From NCBI GenBank assembly GCA_015069205.1, contig SVIZ01000003.1, forward strand, positions 124,001-188,000: a stretch of DNA of 64,000 bases, written 5' to 3'. A program made the translations under genes and the position numbers. How positions within the stretch are numbered: position 1 is the stretch's first letter; every line of letters starts with the position of its first letter. Shown piece by piece: positions 1-9,293 of the stretch. Under the pieces are notes generated by a model, which saw nothing but the letters and a program-made list of their open reading frames with translations, did no database searches and was not told where the DNA came from. The stretch comes from Oscillospiraceae bacterium (GTDB taxonomy: Bacteria; Bacillota; Clostridia; Saccharofermentanales; Saccharofermentanaceae).

Positions 1-1
1 G

Positions 2-460
2 AGCATACCTGTCGACAGATCCATGATGCCCATGGATTATTCCGCAAGTTCTTCACTTACCATTATCTATGACGATTCCCTGCTCACAGGCTGTCCCGGG
101 ATCAGGAGGACCATCGGTGAAACCGCATGCGAAATGGGCGGATCTGAAGTCGATAAGGCAATCTGCGAACTGATCAGGGAATGTGTAACTAAATCAGGCG
201 CACATATCGAAGTATCTAACGTTAATCCTTATATCGCAGCTGCATATAACGCAGGAGAACCTGTTCCGCAGCCGATGCCGATGAATGGTTTCATGGGTAT
301 GGGCATGATGCAGGGCTTTGCAAATCCTGCGCCCGCACCTGATGTCTCAACTGAAGGTTCAACACTTAATTCCGACGGGACATGGGACTGCAAATGCGGC
401 ACTAAAGGTCTTACCGGAAAATTCTGCAGCGAGTGCGGATACCAAAGACCTACAGCATAA
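2..460 (+). CDS. C-terminal part of a zinc-ribbon protein, cut by the window start
   Basis: The reading frame is open to the left edge, so the true start is probably outside the window; an internal ATG lies at 23. The visible end has a Met/Pro/Gly-rich linker (about residues 80-105 from that ATG) and then a short zinc ribbon with two knuckles, CKC and CSEC, ending in GYQRP. Such C-terminal ribbons are common on SPFH/band-7 and related Firmicutes proteins, but the part that would identify the main domain is missing or unrecognised. It is followed 54 bp later by an acyltransferase and then another zinc-ribbon protein on the same strand. Function unassigned. Confidence 0.6.
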   Translation, partial: SIPVDRSMMPMDYSASSSLTIIYDDSLLTGCPGIRRTIGETACEMGGSEVDKAICELIRECVTKSGAHIEVSNVNPYIAAAYNAGEPVPQPMPMNGFMGMGMMQGFANPAPAPDVSTEGSTLNSDGTWDCKCGTKGLTGKFCSECGYQRPTA

Positions 461-514
461 CTATTTGGTATAATTACCTGGTTTGAATAATGAATATTCA
501 TCCCGGGGGTAATT

Positions 515-1654
515 ATGATCGCTATCTGGTATGTCGCACTGGCAGCACTTCTTTTTGTCGGTATTAAATTCAGCAAGAAAAAAGAATGGAACGACGGCAA
601 TATGTCATTTGACCAGACCAAGTGTTTCCTTGGTTTCTGCGCTGTCATCATCTGCTTCCATCACATGGCCCAGGTCACATGCGCCCCATGGCTCAACCCC
701 GTCTTCATCAGAAAGGGACTGGACATCTTCGTAACAGCAGGATATCCGATGGTCGGAATGTTCCTCTTCTGTTCGGGCTTCGGTCTTTACAAGAGCGCGA
801 AAACAAAGCCTGATTTCTTCAAGCGTTTCATACCGGTAAGGATAATCCCGATCCTTATTCCTACAATACTTACGGAACTCGTATATGTCTACTTCAGACA
901 CTTAAGACATCTTCCGATAAGATTCAAGAACCCCTTCATGACCGGAAACCACGATACCGTCCACCCTTTCATCTGGTATATTCCCTGCATACTGCTCCTT
1001 TACATTCTCTTCTATGTAGGTTTCGGTCTTTTCAAAAAAGACTGGGCAGGAATACTTACGGTTGCACTAGGCTCAGGTGCATGGGTTTTCTTCTGCATCA
1101 GATACGGTTACGGCACATGGTGGTTCAACACTGTCCACATGTTCTTTTTGGGAATCCTTGTGTCTAAATTTGAGAAGAAGTTTTTCGAGAGCTGCAAAAA
1201 GCTCTATGCATTAAAACTGATCATCACCATAGCAGCTGCTGCCGTTTTATGGCGTCTTGCTGATAATGCAGGCAATCTGTATTTCCAGATAACGCACACA
1301 TACTGGACAGAGGCAAACGGTTATAAGGCAGATCTTTTCGCATGGATCTTCCAGTTCCTTTATACCATCGCATTTGCAATGCTCTATTACCTTCTCAGCA
1401 TGAAGATGAAGGTCGGAAATCCCGTCCTCAGATTCCTCGGCAAGTTCACTCTGGAACTCTATCTTATCCACGGAATCTTCATCAATATGTTCGGTTACTG
1501 CATGATCAAGGAACCTGCACTGCCTGTCTATTACATCAAGAATGTACCGTTGTTTGTGCTTGTAGTTCTTGCATGTTCAATTCCGGTCTCATTTGGCCTG
1601 AGCTTAATAGATAAAAAGGTCGGAAAGATTCTCCGACCTAAAAAAGTAAATTAA
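515..1654 (+). CDS. Acyltransferase family 3 membrane protein
   Basis: Predicted integral membrane O-acyltransferase of the acyltransferase-3 (OafA/NodX-like) superfamily, which moves acyl groups onto cell-surface glycans or lipids. The 379-residue protein has about ten hydrophobic segments. The first two flank FHHMAQ near residue 49, matching the position of the conserved His in this family. The C-terminal pattern FTLELYLIHG is also typical. A GGGGG-containing ribosome site sits just upstream of the ATG. The substrate cannot be read from the sequence. It lies between two zinc-ribbon genes on the same strand. Confidence 0.8.
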   Translation: MIAIWYVALAALLFVGIKFSKKKEWNDGNMSFDQTKCFLGFCAVIICFHHMAQVTCAPWLNPVFIRKGLDIFVTAGYPMVGMFLFCSGFGLYKSAKTKPDFFKRFIPVRIIPILIPTILTELVYVYFRHLRHLPIRFKNPFMTGNHDTVHPFIWYIPCILLLYILFYVGFGLFKKDWAGILTVALGSGAWVFFCIRYGYGTWWFNTVHMFFLGILVSKFEKKFFESCKKLYALKLIITIAAAAVLWRLADNAGNLYFQITHTYWTEANGYKADLFAWIFQFLYTIAFAMLYYLLSMKMKVGNPVLRFLGKFTLELYLIHGIFINMFGYCMIKEPALPVYYIKNVPLFVLVVLACSIPVSFGLSLIDKKVGKILRPKKVN

Positions 1655-1717
1655 ACTGTACAAAAAGTGTGATTTGGGATCATGTTTGAAAGGGCAAATC
1701 AGACAAATCAATTATAA

Positions 1718-1747
1718 TTGACATTAATTTGATCCTTAATGTATATT
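1718..1747 (+). promoter_or_regulatory. Sigma-A promoter for the zinc-ribbon membrane gene
   Basis: TTGACA at 1718-1723 and TATATT at 1742-1747 with an 18-bp spacer, about 35 bp before the start codon at 1783. The gene's ribosome site AAAGGGG is at 1768-1774. Confidence 0.6.
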
Positions 1748-1782
1748 TATTTAGGAATAAGAAATCAAAGGGGTAGTGTTAT

Positions 1783-3369
1783 ATGGCAATTTGGGATAAT
1801 CCTGCAAATAACGCAGGAAGATTCGGCTCACCCAAGGTCAGGACTTTCTCGGCAGACTCATATAAGTGTCCGAACTGTGCATCCAACCTTGTTTATGATG
1901 CTGAACACGGTGCATCGATCTGCCGCAACTGCGGTGGTCTTTTCGATCCCGATACACTTGAGAAAGTCGGCTCATTCGGACTTTTAAATCCGGAGAAAAA
2001 CTACGACGGTACGATAGAGATCAGCAAGGAAGATGCTGAGCGTATTGAGATCGTCTGTAATTCATGCGGTGCAGAGATCGTAACGGATAAGAACACTTCG
2101 TCAACGTTCTGTGCTTTCTGCGGTTCACCTGCACTCGTTACAAGAAGACTTACGCGTGAGTTCAAACCCGACTACATCATTCCTTTCCAGTTCGATAAGG
2201 AAAAGGCGATCAAGATATTTGAAGAACACTGCGAAAGCGTCGGTCACCTTCCCAAGAACTTCAAATCGGCCAAAGTCTTGTCAAAGATGACGGGGCTTTA
2301 TGTTCCTACGTGGATTATCTCATCAGAGGTTGAAGTAAAAGTTGCCGGACAGGCCAAGACCGGAAAGATGGTAGATGAGGCATATCAGGAAAATCACTCG
2401 TCAACATCACAAAGCTTTTCAAGACTGACATACGGCAAAGTCAATTTCAGACTCAAGGACGTACCGTTCGACGGAGAGCTCAAGATAGCCAACAACCTTA
2501 TGGCTGCCGCAGAGCCCTTTGACTATTCGGCGCTCGAAAGATTCAGACCTGAATTCCTTCAGGGATACTTTGCGGAAAAGTACGATGAACAGCCTCTCGA
2601 CATGACAGACAGGATCTACAAGAGACTCGACAAATATGCTTTGCAGGTATGCGATGCGGTTGATTTCGGTTACGATGACTTCGTTCCCAGTTCAGACATG
2701 AGCGTTGTTACTTATAACAATCAGGATATTAAGTATGCACTTCTTCCCTGCTGGTTCTTAAGTGTTGATTACGACGGCGTTAATTATCAGTACATCGTTA
2801 ACGGTCAGACGGGTAAAGTCTCAGGCGAGTTCCCTTATGCCAAAGGCTGGGAAACAATAGAACGCACCGGTAGAAAAGCCAGAATGGAAGCAGTCAGCTG
2901 GAACTCCGGCCTTCGTGTTCTCCTTTATGCCACACCGGCCATCATTTTGGGTATCCTGCGTTTTATCTCAGGCTTCTCCAGAGACTCGGCAGTCATGATG
3001 TTTATTTTCGAGCATCCGTTTGAACTTCTGTTACTTCTTCTTGCACTCGGCGGAGCTGCATATGTGTGCGCGGAGATCCTGCCGAAGGTCCTTCACAGCA
3101 GGGAAAAGCATGATATCGAGATGCTTTCGAAGGCAAGCAGCCACGACCTGGCTCCCGAACCCGGTGTCGAAAACTATTACGATACCGCATTTCCTGTCAC
3201 GGCAATTGAGACAACAAAGGATTTCGTATCACTCGAGGAAGGATGGAATTACGCTGATAAACAAAGCTTCGACTTCAAAACAGCTATCCCCGAGGCTGAA
3301 ACCCAGGGGCCTGATGAGAATGCCACTGACTTTGAAAAGCAGGGTTTTGGACGTCAGATGCTAAGATAA
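1783..3369 (+). CDS. Zinc-ribbon (TFIIB-type) membrane protein
   Basis: 528 residues with two N-terminal zinc ribbons: CPNC...CRNC at about residues 28-48 and CNSC...CAFC at about 89-112. A soluble central region follows, then two hydrophobic segments at about residues 385-440, and an acidic tail. The layout recalls Bacillus YdjG-like proteins, whose role is poorly known and which often sit near SPFH proteins, consistent with the zinc-ribbon fragment at the window start. The ribbons probably act in protein or nucleic-acid contacts at the membrane; this is inference. It has its own promoter and a terminator follows. Confidence 0.65.
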   Translation: MAIWDNPANNAGRFGSPKVRTFSADSYKCPNCASNLVYDAEHGASICRNCGGLFDPDTLEKVGSFGLLNPEKNYDGTIEISKEDAERIEIVCNSCGAEIVTDKNTSSTFCAFCGSPALVTRRLTREFKPDYIIPFQFDKEKAIKIFEEHCESVGHLPKNFKSAKVLSKMTGLYVPTWIISSEVEVKVAGQAKTGKMVDEAYQENHSSTSQSFSRLTYGKVNFRLKDVPFDGELKIANNLMAAAEPFDYSALERFRPEFLQGYFAEKYDEQPLDMTDRIYKRLDKYALQVCDAVDFGYDDFVPSSDMSVVTYNNQDIKYALLPCWFLSVDYDGVNYQYIVNGQTGKVSGEFPYAKGWETIERTGRKARMEAVSWNSGLRVLLYATPAIILGILRFISGFSRDSAVMMFIFEHPFELLLLLLALGGAAYVCAEILPKVLHSREKHDIEMLSKASSHDLAPEPGVENYYDTAFPVTAIETTKDFVSLEEGWNYADKQSFDFKTAIPEAETQGPDENATDFEKQGFGRQMLR

Positions 3370-3374
3370 AAATC

Positions 3375-3440
3375 ATTCCAAGGCTCGAATTCATCCGCGC
3401 TTCGCTTGTGCGGAAAGAGCCTTGGAATATACTTTTTCTA
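3375..3440. terminator. Bidirectional terminator between convergent genes
   Basis: Twelve-bp perfect arms, ATTCCAAGGCTC (3375-3386) and GAGCCTTGGAAT (3417-3428), enclose a smaller TCCGC/GCGGA hairpin. The right arm is followed by a T-rich run. It lies between the stops at 3369 (+) and 3449 (-). Confidence 0.8.
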
Positions 3441-3448
3441 TTAATGCC

Positions 3449-4732
3449 TTATTCGCTTTCTTTTTCAGACGATGTCTTGCCCTTGGAAAGCTTATATAAC
3501 TCCTCTGCGGCAAGCCTTGTTTTCGCGACAATGTCGCCTTCTTTAGGGAAGCAGAAATACAGGCAGTCGTTCGTACCGATGGAAACTATGTCTCCTATCT
3601 CATACCAGAAGTAATCGGAATTAACGCTGTAAGAAGCACTTGGTGCCTGTTCGTAGTGAAGTTTGCCGTCACAACCGTCAAGTATGAATCCGTTGTTATC
3701 GTGGTGAAGCCTTCCTGTTCCTATCATATAGAGAGCCTTGGAATCCTTAAGGACCGCTATATCGCAAGGAACATCAAGAGCATATGTCCCTTTAGAGATT
3801 TCTTCTTTGATTTGTTCTCTTTCCCATTTGAACCAATCAGGAATATGAGTAAACTTCGGCTCGACATTAATTCCCTTAAGCCTTCCCAAAGTATCGAGTT
3901 CATAAGAAGCTCCGCACCCGTGGCATGTCAAGTTGATTCCCTTACCTTCTGTCATACCTTCCTTCAGGCAGTGAGGGCACTTATAAAGAATCCTGTTAAG
4001 ACCGTCAGCTCTGAAAGGTTCATCTATCTCGATATTGTTGTCCTGCTGCCACTTGAAGTAATCGAGCGTGAATTCTTTATCCAGCATCTCATCTATCTGT
4101 CTTACCTTTGTGTTGGCAAGCTCTTCAGGAGTAAAAAGGCACTTCATCGTGCAGCTTACCTTTACATCGCGCTTCTGAAGATTATTGTAGAGCGGATCTC
4201 TGGTAAAAGCTCCATATGTGGTGATCATGACGACAGGATGCTTAAGTTTCTTAAGAAGTACGCCTAATCTTCTGGGGATCCTGGTGCCTGTACCATCAAG
4301 AGAATAACCGGCTTCAGGATACATCAGCACACTTGCCTTATTGACGTTAAGCGCATGATCCATATCGGAGATCAGCGAAATATCTGAAACGAATTTCCTT
4401 GTGGGTATACAGCCCAACGACCTCATAAGACCTTCTTTGCCTACCAGCGCATCAGACGTGCAGACTATGCTGAACGGACGCCCTTTAAGCACTTTGAAAG
4501 CTATGGAAAGATCTGTGAAGCTGCAATGATTCATCAGTATCATCCACGGGCCGTCGCCGGCTTTATCCATGTCGATCTGATCATATGTGAAATCAACTTT
4601 TTTAAGCTCGCCGTTAAGCAGGAGACGTGCAACGCCTGCAAGCAGAGCGGACGGCTTCTTAGGCTTTTTATGCTCCCACGAAGGAAGAGCCATAGCTTGT
4701 TCGTATGTGATGTGCTTAGTTTTTATCTTCAT
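3449..4732 (-). CDS. PlsC-like acyltransferase with C-terminal zinc ribbon
   Basis: 427 residues. The first half is a lysophospholipid/glycerol-phosphate acyltransferase domain: N68-H69-x4-D74 (HX4D catalytic motif) and PEAGYS, a variant of the PEGxxS motif. Instead of ending there, the protein continues into a four-Cys zinc ribbon, CPHC...CHGC (about residues 252-276), and a further approximately 130-residue C-terminal region. No clear membrane span is visible, so it may bind membranes peripherally. The fusion is unusual; the family assignment of the first domain is firm, the acceptor lipid is unknown. It is a single gene converging on the zinc-ribbon membrane gene. Confidence 0.75.
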   Translation of the reverse strand: MKIKTKHITYEQAMALPSWEHKKPKKPSALLAGVARLLLNGELKKVDFTYDQIDMDKAGDGPWMILMNHCSFTDLSIAFKVLKGRPFSIVCTSDALVGKEGLMRSLGCIPTRKFVSDISLISDMDHALNVNKASVLMYPEAGYSLDGTGTRIPRRLGVLLKKLKHPVVMITTYGAFTRDPLYNNLQKRDVKVSCTMKCLFTPEELANTKVRQIDEMLDKEFTLDYFKWQQDNNIEIDEPFRADGLNRILYKCPHCLKEGMTEGKGINLTCHGCGASYELDTLGRLKGINVEPKFTHIPDWFKWEREQIKEEISKGTYALDVPCDIAVLKDSKALYMIGTGRLHHDNNGFILDGCDGKLHYEQAPSASYSVNSDYFWYEIGDIVSIGTNDCLYFCFPKEGDIVAKTRLAAEELYKLSKGKTSSEKESE

Positions 4733-4832
4733 GGTATTAATTATACATATAAAGGCGTCGTCTCAAAATGCCGTATTTTTTTCGGAGTCATTGATCTCAT
4801 ATCGCAGAAAAATCACAGTAACCGTCAGGGTG

Positions 4833-4854
4833 TACTGTGACTTCTACTGTGATT
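4833..4854 (-). repeat. 22-bp repeated element, copy 1
   Basis: On the minus strand this reads as two near-identical half units, AATCACAGTA and AGTCACAGTA. The same 22 bp with one mismatch recurs at 10884-10905. Here a third half unit in opposite orientation at 4811-4820 makes a 10-bp hairpin with the right end. In both places it lies downstream of a GGGACTGTC-type terminator hairpin. Confidence 0.55.
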
Positions 4855-4869
4855 TTTTCAAAGAAACAT

Positions 4870-4897
4870 GGACCATCGCAGTGATCAGCGACAGTCC
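4870..4897 (-). terminator. Terminator-like hairpin after lepA
   Basis: On the minus strand, about 10 nt after the lepA stop: GGAC/GTCC outer pairs, an internal TGT/ATG bulge, then CGC/GCG inner pairs, followed by a GTTTCTTTG tail. It shares outer stem and bulge with the hairpin after prmA (10994-11026), while the inner stem differs but still pairs. Confidence 0.6.
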
Positions 4898-4906
4898 CTT
4901 AAATTT

Positions 4907-6721
4907 TTACTCATCATCAAGTTTCAAAACGCTCATGAAGGCTTCCTGCGGTACTTCGACGGAACCTACCTGTCTCATACGCTTCTTACCTTCCTTCTGC
5001 TTTTCGAGAAGTTTCTTCTTACGTGAGATATCACCGCCGTAGCACTTGGAAGTAACGTCCTTACGGTAAGCCTTGATCGTCTCTCTTGCAATGATCTTGC
5101 CGCCGATCGCAGCCTGTACGGGAATCTCGAACTGCTGCCTCGGGATGTTCTCCTTGAGCTTCTCGCACATTCTTCTTCCTCTTGCGTAGGCCTTGTCCGT
5201 ATGTACGATGAATGACAATGCATCGACGGGATCTCCGTTAAGGAGGATATCGAGCTTAACGAGCTTGGATCTCTGGTATCCTGCAGGCTCGTAGTCAAGT
5301 GAAGCATAACCTCTCGTGCGTGATTTGAGCGCATCGAAAAAGTCATAGATTATCTCATTCAAAGGCATCTTGTAGTGAAGCATTACACGCTTCTCATCAA
5401 GATACTTCATGTCTGTATATTCACCGCGGCGCTCCTGGCAGAGCTCCATGATATTTCCGACATATTCTTTAGGAAGCATTATCGTTGCCTTAACGATAGG
5501 CTCTTCCATGTAATCGATGGATGCCGGATCAGGCATGTTCGTAGGGTTGGAGCAGTCAACGACTGAGCCGTCTGTAAGATAGATCTTATAGATAACGGAA
5601 GGCGCTGTGCTGATAAGATCGAGATTGAACTCTCGCTCAAGTCTTTCCTGGATTACTTCGTAGTGCAAAAGTCCTAAGAATCCGCATCTGAAACCGAAGC
5701 CCAAAGCTGCTGATGTCTCTGCATCAAATGAGAGGGCAGCATCGTTTAATCTTAACTTTTCGAGAGCATCCTTAAGGTCGCCGTATCTCGCACCGTCAAC
5801 GGGATAGATTCCGCAGAATACCATCTGCTGGATTCCCTTATATCCGATGAGCGGCTCTTCTGCAGGGTTCTCCGCAAGCGTAACGGTATCGCCCGGAGCG
5901 GTATCTCTTACGTTCTTGATCGAAGCGCAGATATATCCTACCTCGCCTGCTTTGAGCGATTCTGTAGGAACAAGTTCGCCCGGATGGAACATACCTAATT
6001 CGGTTACGGTGAACTCTTTTCCGGAGTGCATCATCCTTATGCGGTCACCGGTCTTTACGGTGCCGTCCTTGACTCTTACGCTGACGATAACGCCCTTATA
6101 CGAATCGTACTTGGAATCGAAAACAAGGGCCTTCAGAGGCGCATTCTCGTCGCCCTCAGGTGCGGGAAGATATTCAACTACCTTCTCCAATACTTCGTCG
6201 ATATTGATATCGCTCTTTGCCGAGATAAGCGGAGCATAAGAAGCATCAAGTCCGATGTCGTCTTCGATCTCCTGACGGACCTCTTCAGGTCTTGCGGAAG
6301 GAAGATCGATCTTGTTGATTACCGGAAGCACTTCAAGGTCAGCATCAACTGCCAGATAAACATTGGCAAGAGTCTGTGCTTCGACACCCTGCGAGCTGTC
6401 TACAACAAGGATCGCGCCGTCACATGCCGCAAGTGATCTCGAGACCTCATAATTGAAGTCGACATGGCCTGGCGTGTCGATAAGATTAAGCAGATATGTA
6501 TTGCCGTCAGAAGCAACGTAAGGAAGTCTTACGGCCTGTGACTTGATGGTGATACCGCGCTCACGCTCAATGTCCATGTTATCAAGGATCTGGTCCTGCA
6601 TCTCACGCTTTTCCCTTACGTGTGTATGCTCGATAAGACGGTCGGCCAGTGTGGACTTGCCGTGATCGATGTGCGCGATAATGCAGAAGTTTCTTATGTA
6701 TTTACGGTAGTTTTCGCTCAT
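4907..6721 (-). CDS. lepA: Elongation factor 4 (LepA) GTPase
   Basis: Ribosome-associated translational GTPase that back-translocates or remodels stalled elongating ribosomes. The 604-residue length is normal. Visible motifs: P-loop AHIDHGKST (residues 16-24), RGITIKS switch [15 protein letters not shown], and the LepA-specific C-terminal tail ending in [14 protein letters not shown]. It starts 16 nt after the lepB stop, so it is the last gene of a hisS-aspS-lepB-lepA series. An AAGGA ribosome site precedes the ATG. Confidence 0.97.
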   Translation of the reverse strand: MSENYRKYIRNFCIIAHIDHGKSTLADRLIEHTHVREKREMQDQILDNMDIERERGITIKSQAVRLPYVASDGNTYLLNLIDTPGHVDFNYEVSRSLAACDGAILVVDSSQGVEAQTLANVYLAVDADLEVLPVINKIDLPSARPEEVRQEIEDDIGLDASYAPLISAKSDINIDEVLEKVVEYLPAPEGDENAPLKALVFDSKYDSYKGVIVSVRVKDGTVKTGDRIRMMHSGKEFTVTELGMFHPGELVPTESLKAGEVGYICASIKNVRDTAPGDTVTLAENPAEEPLIGYKGIQQMVFCGIYPVDGARYGDLKDALEKLRLNDAALSFDAETSAALGFGFRCGFLGLLHYEVIQERLEREFNLDLISTAPSVIYKIYLTDGSVVDCSNPTNMPDPASIDYMEEPIVKATIMLPKEYVGNIMELCQERRGEYTDMKYLDEKRVMLHYKMPLNEIIYDFFDALKSRTRGYASLDYEPAGYQRSKLVKLDILLNGDPVDALSFIVHTDKAYARGRRMCEKLKENIPRQQFEIPVQAAIGGKIIARETIKAYRKDVTSKCYGGDISRKKKLLEKQKEGKKRMRQVGSVEVPQEAFMSVLKLDDE

Positions 6722-6737
6722 GTATTATTCCTTAATG

Positions 6738-7472
6738 TCAGAGTATCTTTATCTCATTAAGCGGGAAGACTCTGATAATGGCAACGCCCTTGATCCTGTC
6801 TGCCGTAAAGGGGCCGAGATTACGTGAGTCATTACTTACAGGTCTGTTATCACCAAGGCAGTAATACTCATTATCTCCCAATACGATCTCGTTGCCTTTC
6901 TTCATTGCATCGTCCATCATGGTCGTCTTTGTGCCTTCAGGAAGATAATTCTCCTGAAGAAGATAGAACTCACTGGAATCGGCAGGCTTGATATAAACGT
7001 TGCCGTCTTCGATCTTTACGGTCTCTCCGGGAAGTCCTACGATTCTCTTAACGAGATACTCTTTACTGTAGTAACCTTCCATGTCGTGACCATCCAGGAT
7101 GACGATGTCACCCCTCTTGTATGAATGGAAATAAGTTGAGATCTTCTGCGCATAGATTACATCGCCAGAAGACAGTGTCGGCTTCATGGAATCGCCGTAA
7201 ACGTTGTCTCTCTGAACGAGGAAAACAACGATGAAGATTCCGGCAAGAACGCCGATGCAGATCGTACGGAACCAGTCAAGGATCTCATATGCGGTGCTTC
7301 CCTTTTCGAGCCTTCTCTTATGAGAAACAGGCTTGCTTTCAGAAGCTTCGTTCTCCGTCGAGCCAGTTTCTTCAGCAGATGTCTTTTCAACATCTGTCTC
7401 CTCAGACTGCTTTACTTCTTCCTCAACGGGCGCGCCCGTTATTTTGAAAATCTCATTCTTGTTATCGCTCAT
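6738..7472 (-). CDS. lepB: Signal peptidase I
   Basis: Membrane-bound serine protease that removes signal peptides from secreted proteins. An acidic, about 65-residue cytosolic N-terminus is followed by one membrane span (about residues 70-88). The catalytic dyad is visible as Ser95 in GDSMKPT and Lys142 in VKRIVGLPGE; the GDNR...SNDSR box follows. 244 residues, slightly longer than usual because of the N-terminal extension. Its ATG overlaps the aspS stop as TAATG, showing translational coupling. Confidence 0.95.
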   Translation of the reverse strand: MSDNKNEIFKITGAPVEEEVKQSEETDVEKTSAEETGSTENEASESKPVSHKRRLEKGSTAYEILDWFRTICIGVLAGIFIVVFLVQRDNVYGDSMKPTLSSGDVIYAQKISTYFHSYKRGDIVILDGHDMEGYYSKEYLVKRIVGLPGETVKIEDGNVYIKPADSSEFYLLQENYLPEGTKTTMMDDAMKKGNEIVLGDNEYYCLGDNRPVSNDSRNLGPFTADRIKGVAIIRVFPLNEIKIL

Positions 7473-9259
7473 TAATTCTCTCCGCTTGTTTCATCAGTAG
7501 CTGTGATACTGATATGCAATTCTTCAAGCTGCTTGTCTGTTACATATCCCGGAGCATCCATCATGATGTCCTGTGCATTCTTGTTCATCGGGAAAGGGAT
7601 TACCTCACGGATCGTATCCTCTCCTGAAAGGAGCATTACCATACGGTCAACACCGGGAGCGATACCTGCATGCGGCGGAGCGCCGTAGCAGAACGCATTA
7701 TACATAGCGGGGAACTTCTTCTTAACGTCTTCCTCGCCAAGTCTTACAAGCTCAAATGCCTTGATCATGATCTCCGGATCGTGGTTACGTACGGCACCTG
7801 AAGAAAGCTCGATTCCGTTAACTACGAGGTCGTACTGGTCTGCCATGATGGACAGAGGATCGATCTCACCTTTCTCTGCCTTGAGAAGAACATCAAGACC
7901 GCCTGAAGGCATTGAGAAAGGATTATGGCAGAACTCTAATTCGCCGGACTCCTCACCGATCTCATACATCGGGAAATCAACGATCCAGCAGAATGCATAC
8001 TGTTCCTTGTCCATGTGACCCGGAACTGCCGCGCCGAATGTCTTTACAAGAACGCCTGCCATCTTCTGTGCCTGGCCCTTAGTGCCGCTAGACAATACAA
8101 CGAGTGTATCAGGCGTAAGGCCGAGCTTAGCAACAACTTCGTCCTTCTTAGGAGCTACGAACTTGGAGATGCCTCCGACGATCTCGCCGTTCTCATCCAT
8201 TCTGAACCAATAGCCCTTGCTGCCTGACTGGATCTCGCAGTCAGCCATTGTCTTATCGATGAACTTACGGCTCTCGTGGAAACCAGAGATAACGACTGCC
8301 TTGATCTCGCCTTCTGCGAAAGGTGCGAACTCCTCTGTTCTCATGAGGTCTGTTACGTCTGTAACCGTAAGGTCGATACGGAGGTCAGGCTTATCTGTAC
8401 CGTACTTCTCCATTGCCTCAAGATAAGGAATGCGTACAAAAGGAGAACCTGATGCCCTGTTGTACTTACCGTACTTTGCAAATACAGGAGGCAGTACGTC
8501 TTCGATGATCTCGAAAACGTCTTCCTGGCTTGCGAAAGCCATCTCCATATCGAGCTGGTAGAACTCACCCGGGCATCTGTCGCCTCTTGCGTCTTCATCT
8601 CTGAAACAGGGTGCGATCTGGAAATATCTGTCGATACCTGAAACCATCAGGAGCTGCTTGAACTGCTGGGGTGCCTGCGGCAATGCATAGAACTTGCCGG
8701 GATGCTTTCTTGCAGGAACGAGATAGTCTCTTGCACCCTCAGGTGAAGAAACCGTAAGGATAGGAGTTGTGATCTCCATGAAGTTGTGCTCTATCATCGA
8801 CTGTCTCAAGGCAGCGATAACATTGCTTCTCAAGATGAGATTCTTCTTAACTTCAGGGTTACGGATATCAAGATATCTGTACTTAAGTCTTGCTGCTTCA
8901 TCAGCTTCACGGCTGTGGTTGATCTCAAAAGGAAGCTCGTTATAACGGCATCTGCCGAGTACTGTAACCTTCTCGGGTACTACTTCGATATCGCCTGTTG
9001 CCTGCTTATCGTTCTTGGAACTTCTTTCTCTTACTGTTCCCTCAACCTTGATCGTGGACTCCTTTGTGATAGCCTTGAATGTCTTCATCATTTCGGCTGT
9101 CTCGATAACGATCTGTGTTGTGCCGTAGAAATCGCGGATTACGACAAAGCCGAGCTCTGCACCGACTTCACGGAAATTCTCGAGCCATCCTGAGAGCATA
9201 ACTTTCTTGCCCGCATCTCCGAGTCTTAATTCTCCACATGTATGTGTACGTGACTGCAT
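7472..9259 (-). CDS. aspS: Aspartyl-tRNA synthetase
   Basis: Class II synthetase that charges tRNA-Asp, and tRNA-Asn too where the enzyme is non-discriminating. 595 residues, the bacterial type with an N-terminal OB-fold anticodon domain (about 1-110), a catalytic core with RYRYLDIRNP and FRDEDARGDR, and the GAD insertion. Motif 3 is GIAPGVDRMVML near the C-terminus. GGAGG ribosome site before the ATG. It lies 34 nt after hisS and overlaps lepB by one base. The hisS-aspS pairing is widespread in Firmicutes. Confidence 0.97.
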   Translation of the reverse strand: MQSRTHTCGELRLGDAGKKVMLSGWLENFREVGAELGFVVIRDFYGTTQIVIETAEMMKTFKAITKESTIKVEGTVRERSSKNDKQATGDIEVVPEKVTVLGRCRYNELPFEINHSREADEAARLKYRYLDIRNPEVKKNLILRSNVIAALRQSMIEHNFMEITTPILTVSSPEGARDYLVPARKHPGKFYALPQAPQQFKQLLMVSGIDRYFQIAPCFRDEDARGDRCPGEFYQLDMEMAFASQEDVFEIIEDVLPPVFAKYGKYNRASGSPFVRIPYLEAMEKYGTDKPDLRIDLTVTDVTDLMRTEEFAPFAEGEIKAVVISGFHESRKFIDKTMADCEIQSGSKGYWFRMDENGEIVGGISKFVAPKKDEVVAKLGLTPDTLVVLSSGTKGQAQKMAGVLVKTFGAAVPGHMDKEQYAFCWIVDFPMYEIGEESGELEFCHNPFSMPSGGLDVLLKAEKGEIDPLSIMADQYDLVVNGIELSSGAVRNHDPEIMIKAFELVRLGEEDVKKKFPAMYNAFCYGAPPHAGIAPGVDRMVMLLSGEDTIREVIPFPMNKNAQDIMMDAPGYVTDKQLEELHISITATDETSGEN

Positions 9260-9293
9260 TATATTACCTCCAGCAAATGCTAACTTTTTCTAA

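Noticed and set aside
229..651. Minus-strand frame of 140 residues over the first two genes
   Set aside because: It is a shadow of the plus-strand frames, with no ribosome site and odd composition.
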